A DNA stretch of 64,000 nt, from the NCBI GenBank assembly GCA_002110485.1, contig MOWL01000070.1:558001-622000 (forward strand). The letters run 5' to 3'. Source of the DNA: Emergomyces orientalis. Its lineage: Eukaryota > Ascomycota > Eurotiomycetes > Onygenales > Ajellomycetaceae. Below the pieces are notes generated by a model. That model was not told the DNA's origin. It ran no database searches and saw nothing but the letters and a program-made list of their open reading frames with translations. Below, one piece after another: positions 24,443-37,115 of this stretch (position 1 is the stretch's first letter; each line of letters starts with the position of its first letter). The translations under genes were made by a program, and so were the position numbers.

Positions 24443-25219
24443 ATGTGCCAGGTCCGCGCTCACGTCCACCAACCCTGCGGCTGCAAATCTCACCAGCTGC
24501 GCGTCTGCCGCTCCTACAAGACCCAAGACCATGACTCTACCAACGCCGAATGCAGCAGCACCACAGATACCAATGTCAATACTGCCAATACCACTGCCAG
24601 CAGCGGCAGCAGCAGCAGTAACTACATCAACCTCGGCACAATCCCCTGCTTCTTCACCATCTGCTCCAAAGCCTTCAACCCAGATATCTTCTCCGCCTGT
24701 CCATTATTCAACATGCATCCTGAAGTCATCGACCCACACCCCTGCTCTGACCACTGGGCCATGTTATCGGACGTTAGGCTGTTCTTTGGCCCGCCTAGGG
24801 GTCTTGAGAGTGGCAAGAATGGGAGGGAAGGGGAGGGGAAGAGGGAGAAGGAAGAGGAAGACGGGGAAGCCGTGATGGCTGACGATGAAAGAGGGGGAGG
24901 AGGCGGGGCCCAGCGCTGGCATTCAAGCTTATTTGATATCGTGGAGGACGGAAATTATCCTGATCCGCTGCGGAGTGATCATTTAGATAATTTACGGGAA
25001 AGGTATTCTCGTGAGGATGGCAATGATACAGCTACGGGCCATAGTGATAGTAACGGTAGCGAGAAGGGCGTGGGCGTTGGCGTTGGCGTTGGTGTTTGTC
25101 ATCAGCACCTGAGCAAGATGGGACCTGAAAGAAGAACATCATGTAGCCCTCCTGGGCTCACAAAGTCGAAGGGGGCATGGACGTTTTTGGATATGTTTTT
25201 GGATTGGATTGGGAGTTGA
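24443..25219 (+). CDS. Hypothetical protein with N-terminal Cys/His motif
   Basis: Intronless open frame of 258 residues, not recognised as a known family. The N-terminus has closely spaced cysteines and histidines (HQPCGCKSHQLRVC, residues 10-22), then a Ser/Thr/Asn-rich stretch. More cysteines follow at residues about 68-100 (IPCFFTICSKAF, ACPLF, HPCSDHWAML). The second half is acidic and Gly-rich, with a perfect GVGVGVGVGV run and a final AWTFLDMFLDW segment. It has no signal peptide or membrane helix. The spacing could bind a metal, but that is inference. Length, sustained open frame and the upstream TATA-like box support a real gene. It is convergent with pex8. Confidence 0.65.
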   Translation: MCQVRAHVHQPCGCKSHQLRVCRSYKTQDHDSTNAECSSTTDTNVNTANTTASSGSSSSNYINLGTIPCFFTICSKAFNPDIFSACPLFNMHPEVIDPHPCSDHWAMLSDVRLFFGPPRGLESGKNGREGEGKREKEEEDGEAVMADDERGGGGGAQRWHSSLFDIVEDGNYPDPLRSDHLDNLRERYSREDGNDTATGHSDSNGSEKGVGVGVGVGVCHQHLSKMGPERRTSCSPPGLTKSKGAWTFLDMFLDWIGS

Positions 25220-25671
25220 AGGGGGAATATGATAGGGGTTCGAAGGGAGGTGGTATTTTTCAAATTCGCTCGGTGTTGACGTGGCCATGGCTTCCAATTT
25301 CTTCGTATCCCCCCCCTCCCCTTCCCCTTTGCCTGCCTATTCCCACATGTTCGTGCATCTGTCTATATTTTCGTTGTATTTCCTCGTTCCATTTGAAGGC
25401 TTGCAGAATGGTCTGGGCCTCGCTTCAGGGTATTTTTTCACTTCATTTTTTCTGGTAGGACATTATATCAAGCCCCTGAGAATAATTTGAGAGGTTGACT
25501 GGAAGCCTAGGAATAGTGTTAAAACGTAAACGCGGCCCCCATAGGTCAAATATGCTCCTGCTGAGCCAAATCAGAGCCTTAAAACAAGAAATATACACCA
25601 TATGATATTGCTAAAATGGGATAAAAAATAAACCACCTACTCCTACGTCTACCCCCCAAAACCATTAACCA
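25220..25671. other. Convergent intergenic gap
   Basis: Shared 3' flank between the plus-strand orphan gene and minus-strand pex8. Pyrimidine-rich; no gene recognised. Confidence 0.6.
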
Positions 25672-27932
25672 TCACAACTTACTCTGCGGCTCCGCCACCC
25701 CAATCCCCCCACTCATATACGGAATCTTCACATCCTCCTCAGACCCAAATAACACCATTTCCCTCCCACCTTTAGTACTCCACCACGTAACACAAAATTT
25801 TGCCCGATCAACATCCATTTCTCCACCACTCAGCGCATCCCAAAACCTCTCCTGACACTGCTGCCTCATCGCTTTATCAGGGATGATATTGACTAGGTGC
25901 GCGACGAGTGGGAGCCATTCCTCCAGCGTATCTAGGCGGAGGAAGCATAGGCAGTCGATCATAGTCATGGCCAGGACGGCCTGTTCGGATAGCGGGGGTG
26001 TATTGTTATTGATAGCATTCAAATCTGGAGAAGTAGAGGCGACGGGTGGTGTTAGTGGGACGGTGGGCGCGTGTAGGGCTCTGTCATATAGGAGCTCGAG
26101 AAGAATTGAGGGGAGGAGCGGTTGGGTGTTTGCTAAGGGGGAAGGGGGCGCAGTGATTTGCAGCACGGTTTTGAAGGCGAGGCGGAATTGGCGGGCGGAG
26201 AGATTTTGAGGGAAAACCTAGAAAAAATGGGATCAGTAAGAGTCTCGATGCGGTGCTATGAGACGGAGGAGAAATGAGCACATACGGTGGAAAGCGTATC
26301 GACATAAAACGGGAGATGCTTCGCGGCCATATCTGCACTCTTAGGTGCAGCGAGAACAGCTAGCACGACGCTGTGCGCTGCCTCAAATATTTCTAGGAGA
26401 TTGTTGTTGCCGCCAGCGGCAAGATATGGGAGTGCGGCGGCGATTAATAGGTCCTCGTTGACAGTTGGCGATAATATCAAAGTAAAATGCTCAGCTATGT
26501 TTAGAAAAAAAAGGTCTAGACATCTATCGATAGGGTAATCTGGAATCCGACTGGCTGCAGCGGGGCGGATGCTCTCTAGAAATTCTTGGGAGGCAACTGG
26601 ATACTGCGAGAGGATATCGATGGCGGTGAGATTCACAAAGGTGTATTGGGAGGAAGTATTCTGTCCAATTCTTGCTGAAACGAAACAGAGGTTGCGAAGT
26701 ATGTGTAAAGACTTGCTGGCAAGCAGTGGTGCGGCTGGTGACAAAATTAATCACCATAAACTAGTAGGTCACGAGTAGGGGCAGACTCACAGTTATCAGC
26801 CGCAAGGTTGCGATCATTGAGTACCCTTCCCAGCACAGCCCTTAAAAGAATAATGATAGCAAATAGGGATGTTTTCAGCAATCGCCAAAGAATGGGAATC
26901 GTTGTCTTGATCGACAGTTCATCAAGAAATTCCGCCTCCTCAGAGATATCAACCTCCGACAGTTTATTCTGTCGCCATTGAACCATCAATGTCCTCGTGA
27001 AGTCAAGGAGAGAATCCACAGTCTGCACCACCAGGCTTTGGACTTGGCAGTTCTCAATGGCGTGTGCAATTAGCCTCGATAAAGGTCCCAGGGAGGAGAT
27101 AAACGGCTTTGCCGTGATAGCGCGTACGTGAAGGCAGGTTGGTGATTGAGCGGGCCACTCGAATTTCTTTGTAGGAGTCTCACAAATGTCCCGGTCAATG
27201 GCGCCAAGGAAATACCCCGATTCAAACCCTGCCGGGGAGAAAAAGACGGTATCCACGAGAAGAGGAAGGATAGTGTTATAATCCAGCAGGTTTCTCTCCG
27301 AATCCGCCAGCAATGCGAAAGTATAGTTCAGAACCAGCGCAATACACTCTCGCGCAACTCTTGGGTATGAATCAATCTCATTCAACGAAAGCTGCAATGC
27401 CGTCACCAGTCCCGATTCCAGTTTCTTTCTCAGATGCGATGGCAGACTCCGTCGATCCTGACCCTCCATGCCCAGCAAGATCCCTCCAAGCAAAATGCTA
27501 TGTCTCCATCGCGGGGATTTGTCATCTGCGCCCTGGACCACCGCTTTCACCCATTCCTCCCGCTCTGGCCCTCTCCTTTGTATATTTGGCGAAGGGGGTC
27601 CCTGTTGTTGTGATTCGTTGTGCACGACGCTGATGGCGGCAGTATTGAACACGCTGAGAATGCGCCGGCAAGTTTCGAGGTCGACCTCACCACTCCATAA
27701 AGCCGGGGAGTGCAGGAGCTGTGACGATAATAGGGTTACATTTAATGGATTGGAGAGTAAAGAGAGAAGTCCGGTCGATGATGGTAGGAGGCTGGAGATA
27801 TGATGGTCAGTCCCAGTGCTTTGACAAACATGCGGGAAATGGGGGCTATGATCCTTACCCAAAAGCATCCTGATTTCCAGAGACAGTTTGGAGCGACCGA
27901 AGCAAAGTTGTGAGTGACCTCTCAGTCCCCAT
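25672..27932 (-). CDS. pex8: Peroxin 8 (Pex8), peroxisomal import factor
   Basis: Four exons (27932-27859, 27791-26791, 26734-26286, 26217-25672) encode 689 residues. Pex8 is the intraperoxisomal peroxin that connects the docking and RING complexes of the matrix protein importer and helps cargo release from Pex5. The N-terminus (MGTERSLTTLLRSLQTVSG) and the block LLPSSTGLLSLLSNPLNVTL match filamentous-fungal Pex8 as I recall it. The remainder is helical, with conserved segments LTVQWRQNKLSE-like (here LMVQWRQNKLSEVD) and RAVLGRVL. The protein ends in Ser-Lys-Leu, a canonical PTS1 expected for Pex8, which strongly supports the call. All introns are short GT..AG. The start is divergent from the TMEM170-like gene. 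Confidence 0.88.
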
Positions 27933-28307
27933 TTTGGAACGCGAACAGGCTTCTTCTCCTGTTCATTGACAGCTTGTTATTGTTGCATGGAGTTGAATTG
28001 GGATGATGTACCCATCCGTTGACTGACTTCTGCCGAGGTTCATCTCAAGTCAAACTGCAAACAGAGCAAACATTTAATAACTCCCGCCAAGACATTTCCT
28101 CACCTTCCCTCATCGTCATCCTCACTTCAACAAACATAACCAAAAAAACACAACGGACGAGGTAAACAAAACATGTTTCAACTAAACCCGGAATAACAAT
28201 CCAGTGGGTGCGCATAGCGCTTCTATCCCTTTTGCCATCCATAACGAACTCCGAAAATTCACACACACACATATATATATACATTCCACCTTCACCAATC
28301 TCCAACC
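27933..28307. promoter_or_regulatory. Divergent promoter of pex8 and the TMEM170-like gene
   Basis: A 375-nt intergenic region serving two divergently transcribed genes. It contains an (AC)n(AT)n microsatellite at about 28261-28282. No specific factor site can be assigned. Confidence 0.5.
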
Positions 28308-28866
28308 ATGTCCTCCCAAACCATCCCTCTAAACTACAAAAGCCCCCCTTTCCCTTCCCTCTACGTCTCCTTAGGCTTCTACCATGACGGAGCCAAATAC
28401 CTCTATTACACAAACGACATATGGCGCTTCACGCTCTTCTGGACGCTGCTCTTCTACATCGGCGCCCATCTCTCCGCCGCCCTGTGGGCTGTCGTGATGC
28501 AATGGCGCAGCTGGAAGGTCGTCTGGGCTGTGCCGGTGGTATATATTTTAATTGCGGGCTTGGAAGGGTTGCTGGCTGGTAGTGTCACGGGGCTTATGTG
28601 AGTGTTGTGTGTTGTGCGTGTGTGGCTTTACCTACTTTTAAATGCTTTCGTTTGTTTGACTTTTATTTTATTTTACGCAATGGCTATGCATTGAAAAACC
28701 AATCCTGGTAATTCTTCTCCTGACGTAAACTGGGAAATAATATAGTCTCGGAGCCGTCTATGAAGCTGGCAACTATAAGATGTCGACTTGGATTCCGTTT
28801 TCATGGGCGGCCATTAATACGCTTGTCTTGATCCTGTCGAGCTTTTCTATCCAGGGCGGACTATAG
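28308..28866 (+). CDS. TMEM170-like integral membrane protein
   Basis: Two exons (28308-28597 and 28746-28866) give 136 residues. The protein has a short N-terminal tail with YTNDIWRFTLFWTLLFY leading into the first of about three predicted membrane helices, then a second pair including LEGLLAGSVTGLILGAVYEAG. This arrangement resembles the TMEM170 family, small endoplasmic-reticulum/nuclear-envelope membrane proteins linked in animals to ER shape and nuclear envelope organisation. The fungal role is not established. The intron is 148 nt with a GTGAGT donor. Size and hydrophobic pattern fit the family. Confidence 0.8.
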
Positions 28867-29249
28867 GCACGGCACTGTGACAAATAATGCTGCTTTTATT
28901 AAGGAAGCACAGATTGAGAAAGATAACAAACCGACTTACGATATCCTTAAAAGGCCTCGAAAAACATATCCAGCATATCATAAGCCTGGCTAAGGTATTA
29001 AACGGTAGTTCAGTCTAAAAAAGGTGCAACATCGCAAGTACCGGACCCAACGCCTTATGCATTATTTCAACCCCGAATTCACTCGACACCGTAAAACGAT
29101 ACCATGAGATAATATAATAAACAGATATCGCATGTGTGTAAATTTCCCATCCATCTCCCCCGCCCCCCAAAAGTTCAAAAACAAATCGCAGCCCGTTCTA
29201 TATTACAGGGTTTTAACATATAGGGAAAACCGATATTGTTGTTTTTCTT
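28867..29249. other. Convergent intergenic gap
   Basis: 3' flanks of the TMEM170-like gene and pfs2. No gene recognised. Confidence 0.6.
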
Positions 29250-31444
29250 TTATCTAATATTCCTCCAGTTTCCCCGTCGTTGCTCTTCCATCAAGCTATC
29301 TTGCTGGCTCGGCAAAGGCCCGCGTTTCCTTACGCCGTTCATGAAATCTTCATTTGAGTCGCCGGCCGGGCCTTGGCCCTGGAGACCAGGGATTCCGGAG
29401 GACATGAAGCCACCGCTGCCCTGGGAGGGAAAGTTTTGATTTTGCTGGAAAGTGTTGGGTTGTTGTTGTTGTTGTTGCTGTTGTTGTTGATGCTGCTGTT
29501 GCTGCGCAAAGAATTGGTTTTGTAAAGATGATAGATCCATATGTGGTGGGAGACCACCTTGCATACCAGGCATGGGATATGGAAGCGGGCGAAAATTTGG
29601 TGGTATGGAATCAAGTTGTGGTGGAGGAAACGAGCCGGAGGAAAGCATTGCGGCTAGACGGCTCGGGTCGACCTGCGGCATGGATGAAACCGTACCTGAT
29701 GGAGGAGGTGGAGGTGGCTCAACAGCTCCAATTCCCGGGATCAGTCCCGGAAGTCCGACATTATCACCAATCCCGGGGACACCCTGGATACCTGGAAGTA
29801 TGGAGGCGTCTGGTTTCCTTTGATCCACAAGTCCCTCCGCCTCGTCTTGGAGTTCCTGCTCCTCTTCCTCCTTCATCTGTCGACGGCCAAATCCACGGCT
29901 CCACGTTCCCTGGGCTTCTGCTGCTTCCTCGCCAATATGGAACCTGTCCTTGAGATAGCTGGTTTCACCGGGTCGGGCGCGGGACCAGAATCGTGTGAAA
30001 TTATCCTTGGAGCCGGACGCGAGAATGTGGCCCAGGGGATGCCAGTCGAGGGTCCATATGGTGGATGAGTGGGCATAGGGGATACGGTGGGCCGGGAATA
30101 TAACTTGAGCAGGTGTGTTAGCGGGATCAGCGCTGTCGTATGGTGCAACAGTTGGGACCTGTCCAGTTGGTAGATTCTGCTCATCCAATAAGTAATGATG
30201 AATGGATCCATCCTCGCTTCCCGTAGAGATAAGCGAACTATGGATCGGGTGCCAAGTCATGGAAGATATCGGTTTCTCATGTCCTCGTAAAATGCAAATG
30301 TCTCGCATCATCCGTAGATCGAAAACGCGAGCACTTTGGTCCCGCGAGGATGTCGCGAGTAAGTTACTGTTGATGCGGGAGAATCTAGTGCATGTAACCG
30401 TATTCTTATGGCTGTGAAGGGTAGTCAGACATCGGCCCGTGCGGGGGTCCCAGAACTTGACCTGGTGGTCCTTGGATCCGGAGACCAGGAGTCCCTTTGA
30501 AGGGTGCCAGTCGCAAGACTTTGCATCCCAGCCGTGTCCCGTTAGAACCATCTCGCACATACGAGCCGTGAAATCAAAAATTTTAAGCGTTGTGTCGTCT
30601 GAGGCAGAGACGAACTTCGTATCGCTTGGACACCAGGACAAATCCCTGACTGCGTCGTGATGTGCGTCATCGACGGTTTCCACGTTGTTAAAATTGGGCC
30701 GCCAATATTTGATATCTCCCTTTTGGCCGCCGGATATCAGCCAGTCGTGGCTGTGTGACCAGGCAGCTGATGTTACACCAGCTTGGTATTGATCGTAATG
30801 AGCCTATTTTAGAGTCGAGCCGTTAGGATTATATATGGATCAACAGGTTTTGCCAGAGAGAATATATGTTGAACTAACATCCATAACCGTTTCAAAATTG
30901 AAAGCTGTACCATTCCATAGCATGAACTCGCCAGTGTGTCCTCCCGTCAGCAACCGTCGGCCTTCTGGCGTCCATCTTACGACCGTAATTGGCTTCTTCG
31001 ATTTGCCGATAGATTGGTGTAGATGACGAACGGGGATGGTGTCAACAGGGGAATCGATTCCGGCCAAGGGAGGGAGCATCTAAAGGAGGATTATTATTCC
31101 CAGTTAGTATGAGTCTAAACACACATATATATAAATCCCCCTGGTAATTGAAAACTATATACATACGTCCACCGTGTAGCTTGCGCTTGGTCTTTCCCAT
31201 TCCAGCTTATGTGATCCTTTGTATCGAGGCTGGCGCACCCGCATCCACTGCACCATTGACGAACCATAGTCGGTCACCGGCCCTGTTATTCAGAGTACTC
31301 TCAGCATGATGAATAGTGTATTATGACGGAAGGGGAATAAAATATATACTGACTGGGTCTTCGGGGGCCTCCCACCCCACCCTCGTAGGACCTCAGCGGG
31401 CGTGGGAATCCCCCGTCCGCCGCATCGTGGTCGTAAGAGCTCAT
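29250..31444 (-). CDS. pfs2: Polyadenylation factor subunit 2 (WD40, WDR33 orthologue)
   Basis: Four exons (31444-31354, 31282-31167, 31079-30879, 30803-29250) encode 653 residues. Pfs2/WDR33 is the WD40 subunit of the cleavage and polyadenylation factor that recognises the poly(A) signal and bridges other subunits during mRNA 3' processing in the nucleus. The N-terminal linker ([22 protein letters not shown]) is followed by about seven WD repeats, e.g. [75 protein letters not shown]. The C-terminal third is disordered: Pro/Gly-rich, with a Gln tract near residue 575 (QQQQHQQQQ...) encoded by mixed CAA/CAG codons. Such a tail is usual in filamentous fungi and longer than in yeast. It ends [13 protein letters not shown]. 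Confidence 0.94.
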
Positions 31445-32301
31445 ACCAAGAATATCAAATATATGCGCAAGGGGTTTATCTCGGGTAAATGAGTCGAAGG
31501 AGAAATCAGCTCGTTAGCTGTAGAGAGCAGGTCATGGTAGACGGGGAGAGGGGAGCAGAATGGGTGTGTCGCATGGGGTTCAATTGAAGAGGTAGTGTAT
31601 GAAATAGGATTGACCTGGGGGTGTGTGTCGTCTATAGAAGCCAGAAGTAAGCAATAATAAGAATCTCCAAAGTTGACAGTTCAGTTCGACACAGATACAA
31701 TCATCGTCTCTCCAGCTCGGAGGTTGACACTGCTGCTCTTCAATGTTTCTTCAAGTGTAGATTTAGGTGGTTTTTGGTGCTGCCAAGACCCGTATCTTAT
31801 AGCTTGGCTGAATAACCAAGAAAGAAAACCAACCGCAAGGGGAGGAACTAGAACTGCCTTTTGTCCCTCGTCTGTTCCTCTTCCCCTCGTCATGGAAGAC
31901 TTTTTGCTGCCAGGTTCATGGCCAATCCAGGGAAGATGGAAATAGGATTAGAAAAAACAAAACAAAATAAAATAAAGAACCGCTTTTTTGGTTTCTAAAT
32001 CCTTCATTCTTAATGGCAACGTTCCTGGACTTTGCGCCTCCCTCACCCGCTCCGTCGTTTCTTCTTATCTTGGATCCGCCTCCATCGTCTCCCATTCGGA
32101 ACGGGCTAAATCGGCAACTATCAGCTCTGTCACTTCTCGGGTTTTTCTCCCTATCTTAATTATTCTATACTCGTCGCCGTGTAGAGAGATATATACCCAT
32201 ATACGTATACATATATACAAAGTACCGCCTGGCCTCTTCGTATCAATTCCCCTGGCGGGTGTTCTCCCGTCTCCCGAGAGGCTTGCCCTGCTCCACCTGG
32301 G
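31445..32301. promoter_or_regulatory. Divergent promoter region of pfs2 and DGAT1
   Basis: About 860 nt between two divergent genes. It includes a pyrimidine-rich stretch and a (TA/CATA)n segment near 32,190-32,220 upstream of the DGAT start. No defined site recognised. Confidence 0.5.
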
Positions 32302-34118
32302 ATGGCGAGCTTTGCCAAAACAGCTGTTTCCACGAGCCACAAAATTCAGCCGTCAGATAGTGCACTGGGGATGGCAAAGAATGGGCTGTCTATAGCTCCT
32401 CAACTGGTGCAGGAAAAGGAAAAGGAAAAGCAGCCCGACAATATAATGCAGCATTCCAATCCAAACCCACGCCCAGTTAGGAGCAAGTATCGCCATGTCG
32501 CCGCATATCACTCCCGCCGCCGAGTATCCTGCCTCAGTCGCGATTCGGAGGTCAACCCCAGCTTTTTTGGGTTTCGGAACCTTATGGTTCTCGTGTTGAG
32601 TAAGAGTCTCCTTGGAGCTTCTATATAGTATTATCCGGGGTTTTATCGCAGCTGCTGATCTGATATCTAGTTGTGATGAATCTGCGCTTAATCGTCGAAA
32701 ATTTTATGAAGGTGGGCTTTTTTATTTTATTTTTTTCCCAACTATTTCTTGTCCTATTATTGCCAGTTATTTGTTTTCTTGCTAACAGTGAATTGTTTTA
32801 CCTAGTATGGTGTCCTCATCTGTATTCGATGCCACGACTATCGTCGACAAGATGTCGTTCTCGGCACAATACTATTCGCGCTAGTCCCATGCCACCTCTT
32901 CGTGGCATATATAATTGAGCGAGCCGCAGCGCAACAGGTCAAGGGAGCTATTGGTCGCATAAAGCGTAAGGAGTCGGAAACAGAAAATACCCAGGAGCAG
33001 CTGGATTTCCGGTCAGCATGGATATATACCGCTTTTGCACATACATTGAACGCCTGTCTATGTCTCCTGGTCACGAGTTACGCAGTTTACTACTACATCA
33101 ATCACCCAGGCATTGGAACACTATGTGAAGTCCATGTTATCGTCGTCTGGTTGAAGATATGCTCCTATGCATTCACGAACCGGGACCTGCGCCACGCAGC
33201 GCTACACCCGTCGTCCACCTCCCCGCTTCCAGAAATCTACCAGTCACTACCATACCCCCGAAACATCACCATCCAAAACCTAACCTACTTCTGGCTCGCC
33301 CCAACCCTAGTATACCAGCCAGTATACCCACGCACAGACCGCATTAGATGGTCCTTCGTCGCGAAGCGCGTGATGGAGATGATCGGCCTGTCCGTGTTCA
33401 TCTGGCTCACCTCCGCCCAATACGCTGCCCCAGTCCTCCGCAACTCCCTGGAAAAAATAGCAACCCTCGACCTAACCTCCATCATCGAACGGGTCATGAA
33501 ACTGTCCACAATATCCCTCATAATCTGGCTTGCAGGTTTCTTCGCCCTGTTCCAATCCTACCTCAACGCGCTAGCAGAAGTCATGCGCTTCGGCGACCGC
33601 GAATTCTATACTGAGTGGTGGAATAGCCCCAGCGTAGGCACCTATTGGCGCACGTGGAATAAGCCAGTGTACCACTTTATGCGACGTCATATTTTCTCTC
33701 CGCTGGTCGGCAGGGGGTGGAGTCCCTTTGCCGCCAGCGTCATGGTTTTCACCTTCAGTGGGATCCTCCATGAATTGCTCGTGGGGATTCCAACACATAA
33801 CGTGATTGGTAAAACCTTCCACTTCCCTTCCCCCCTCTTACCCTTTCGCGCATCTCTTGAAGTATATTTAAAGCCTTGCCATTCTTCTCTAACCTCAATC
33901 TCGATTATCCAGGCGTCGCCTTCGCCGGCATGATTCTCCAACTCCCCCTCATCGCAGCAACGCTGCCCCTCGAGAAGATGAACGGCCCTACCGGTAAAAT
34001 CATCGGTAACTGCGTGTTTTGGGTGAGCTTCTGTCTCGTGGGACAGCCGCTGGGGGCATTATTGTATTTTTTCGCGTGGCAGGCTAAATACGGCAGCGTG
34101 AGCAAGATGCGTGTATAA
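32302..34118 (+). CDS. Diacylglycerol O-acyltransferase 1 (MBOAT family)
   Basis: Four exons (32302-32599, 32671-32711, 32806-33808, 33913-34118) encode 515 residues. DGAT1-type MBOAT enzymes esterify diacylglycerol with acyl-CoA to make triacylglycerol in the ER membrane; the related sterol acyltransferases are the main alternative. Conserved DGAT1 features are PSFFGFRNLMVLVL, NLRLIVENFMKYG and the fatty-acyl binding motif FYxxWWN (FYTEWWNS, residues 380-386). SGILHELLVG contains the catalytic His435, and the C-terminus reads FVSF-like WVSFCLVGQPLGALLYF. The polypeptide has eight or more hydrophobic segments after a hydrophilic N-terminus. The 41-nt second exon matches a conserved block, so the model is firm. 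The exact start is less certain because N-termini vary. Confidence 0.92.
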
Positions 34119-36030
34119 AGAAAATTTTTTGTGTTTCTTGTGTTTCTTGTTTTTTGGTTTTATTCTTTCTTTTTTCGAAGCCCTCTACTTGCCTATTATT
34201 GCCTCTTGTCCATTCCTTCCCTCCCCTCTTTTTCACTCGTCACATTAAGGATAGGGTAAATATTTTTATTTTTATTTTGTTTTCAGCCTTGTCTTGCTTC
34301 TGATGCAGATGGGATAGGATGTACATATACATGAATGTGCATACATAAAGTGTACATCTATGGATGCGTGTTAATTTTACTTGTACAGTAGCGAATTGCA
34401 CAGTGGAGGGGATGGAACTTGTTGCTCAGCAGGCAAGCAATTAGATAGAGAGAGCCCTTGGTTTGAATAGCATACGTAGGCTTCTTCTGGGATACGTTCC
34501 TAATATGGGTTTTACATGTATAAATAAAGCTCATTGAATTTAACATGCAAAAGAAAGAAGCAAAAAGGAATCCATCTGTCTGGGGCAATCTTTTGAAAGT
34601 GTCACATGTATACCAAAGCTAAGGCGATAAATTTCACAATTTCCGACCTCGAGTCTGTTTGCAACTAGCTCCCCCTTTTGAGTTTTATTCAAAAAAGAGT
34701 CAATTGCGGAAATATTTTTTAAACTATTCAGAGACAAAACCTATCTATCCCCATAAATAACAAAAATATAAATATGAATATAAAAAATAAAAAAGTAATA
34801 AGACAGTGCCAATTGGATAAAACTTAAGGGGATTCCCATCCAGGGTCTGCCTCTAGAGAGCCAGGTTGAGAGTGCATTCATTTTTACACGGGACAATGAA
34901 CCGTCCCGTCCTGCTCTTGGCCTCCGTGTCGGGTGGTTATATTCGTCCGCTCGAAAGGGGACGCCCTCCACTTTCCAGTACTTATTCTGTTTTGTCTCTA
35001 TGCCCGCCCCGCCGTCGGCTACACAAATGGTCTTCACGCATTAATCAAATCGAATATCCGCCTGGGGTGTGGTTGAGGGAACTATTGCCAAACAATGTAC
35101 GTGCACTTTTGCTCTTTCTAGGCAACGTGCATATCTTCTCTCCTCGTAATCCATAGAATTGAAAATCGCAAAATATTGGCTATGGTAGCAGTCCAGTATT
35201 AGGCAAAACAGAATACGTAACCAGCCCTTTTTACAGAGACGAAGGAGAATTTGTAAGCATGCCATGGGAGAGCCCAGGCGATTTATGATTTCCAATATAA
35301 CTACGGAGTACTGTGTCATATAATTTCAAAACGTCTTGGAACCTCTCGGAGCTCGGGATTGTTCTCTCCATCAAATTATTTTGTGGCGGGAAGATCGTAT
35401 CCGGCCAGCACCCAGGGCCCAGGGGAGGGTTCCATTTGCTGCCAAGATGCATGCGGGATGATTTTGCGCCGGCGCCATTCAGACCTTGCCGCTGTCCAGC
35501 CTCTAGCCGAGGCGGAGGCGGCATCCCCTCATTAAGTGTGCATTTCGCGACCTTGAATATACGGGGTAACTAACAAAGCTGCTTTGGGGCATGCAGTATT
35601 CTAGGATATTCCATGCATTGCTGTGGCCAAATATACACCAAGATACCCCACCCCAAGCTAAGCAGGCAGATATGAATTATGGTTCTGAAGGGTGATGCCA
35701 AGATGCAAGTATGGATGGGTGAAAAACTAAAAAGGACACACAGCTGGGCGCTGAGATAGCTGGTGGGTGGGACTGGAGACTTGGAAACCTTTCTGATCTC
35801 CATTGGTTTCTTCTTCTAGCTTCTCTATTGCTTGATATTGAACTGCGACGTAACTTTATAAATAAAACGGCCCCTCTCGCCTCCGACTTCACAGTGGAGA
35901 AAGCAGTTCAACTTGAGTCTCAAATATTGCACTCTGTCTTGCTTAATTCGAATCAATACCCTGTTCTACCCTATCCTATACAATTCTAACAACCTCAAGC
36001 CCAACCTCAATCCCAACCTCAATCGCAAAG
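34119..36030. other. Intergenic, no gene recognised
   Basis: About 1.9 kb. T-rich 3' flank of the DGAT gene, then short open frames without recognisable domains. The last 100 nt before 36031 are pyrimidine/CAA-rich with repeated CCCAACCTCAA, typical of a fungal 5' UTR. Confidence 0.55.
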
Positions 36031-36839
36031 ATGGTTACTATCACCCTTCCAGATAACTACGGGTATGCTATTGTATTATAGAGAAATAGAAGTCCATTCA
36101 ATCTCAGTTCCCCGTGTCCCTTCTTGCGGCCAGCAAACCCGCTCTCCCCCTTTTCCATCCCCTTCTCTCACATCCCCTTCTTTCAGAATCACATCGACAA
36201 CCTCCCAATTAAATAGCTAGCTAGCTAACAAACACATTTCATTTTAAAAACCCAAACAGCAATGTCCTCGCCCTCGCCGTAGGAGCCATTCCTCTCCTTA
36301 ACTTCGCCCATATCTTCGTCGTCGGCAAAAACCGCGGCAAGTCAGGCGTCAAGTATCCCCATGCCTACGCAACTCCGGAGGAATGCAAACAAAACGTATG
36401 TTGTTTACCAAACGCTCATATCATTCATCAATGTTGTCCCCAACCAAAAATAAACATCGAAAATAAAATAAAGAAAAGAAAAGAAAGAAAAAAAACCCAA
36501 AAACTAACCTATTCCTTCTTACCCCACCCCCAGCCCGCCGCCTTCAGATTCAACTGCGCCCAACGCGCCCACGGAAATTTCCTCGAACACATGCCGCAAA
36601 CCACCCTCTCCGTCCTCGTCGCAGGGCTGAAATACCCCAATGCCACTATCGCCCTGACCGGCGCCTGGATCGTTATGAGAGCCCTGTATCTTTACGGCTA
36701 CGTGTATTCTAGCAAGCCCGATGGAAAAGGTCGCTACATGGGAGGGCTGCATACGCTCGCCCAACTCGGGCTTTGGGGACTCAGTGCGATTGGTGTTGCG
36801 TGTTCGATGATGAAGACGGATAAGTTTTGGGGGTCGTAA
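36031..36839 (+). CDS. MAPEG protein, microsomal glutathione S-transferase 3 type
   Basis: Three exons (36031-36062, 36260-36395, 36534-36839) encode 157 residues, the usual length for MGST3-like MAPEG proteins. These are four-helix membrane enzymes with glutathione transferase or peroxidase activity in the ER. The family signature FNCAQRAHGNFLEHMP lies at residues about 61-76, preceded by VKYPHAYATPEEC and followed by TLSVLVAGLKYPN and YLYGYVYSSKPDGKGRY. The first coding exon is only 32 nt (MVTITLPDNYG), followed by a 197-nt intron. Substrate and physiological role cannot be told from sequence. Confidence 0.92.
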
Positions 36840-37115
36840 GATCTTCTTTTGTTGTTGATTTTATATATTCTTTTTTAGTTCCTTAAAGGTTTTGGATATT
36901 TAATGTAATTGTATTTTATATGAAATTGGATCATTGATATGTGAATATAAAAAAAGAAAAATGACGAAATTCCCCCATCTTATATTGCTTTTTTTTCTCT
37001 TTATAACTCATGTAGCGAATTTTATGAATTTTTATGTCTCTATCTCCTCGTCTGGGGACGAGGCACAATTAGCGCCTTTTGTAGCGTGTACATTAGTGTA
37101 TTAAATACGCAAAAA

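Noticed and set aside
24531..24875. Second plus-strand frame overlapping the orphan gene, Ala/Pro/Ser-rich
   Set aside because: Shadow frame of 24443-25219; composition follows from the repeat-rich DNA.
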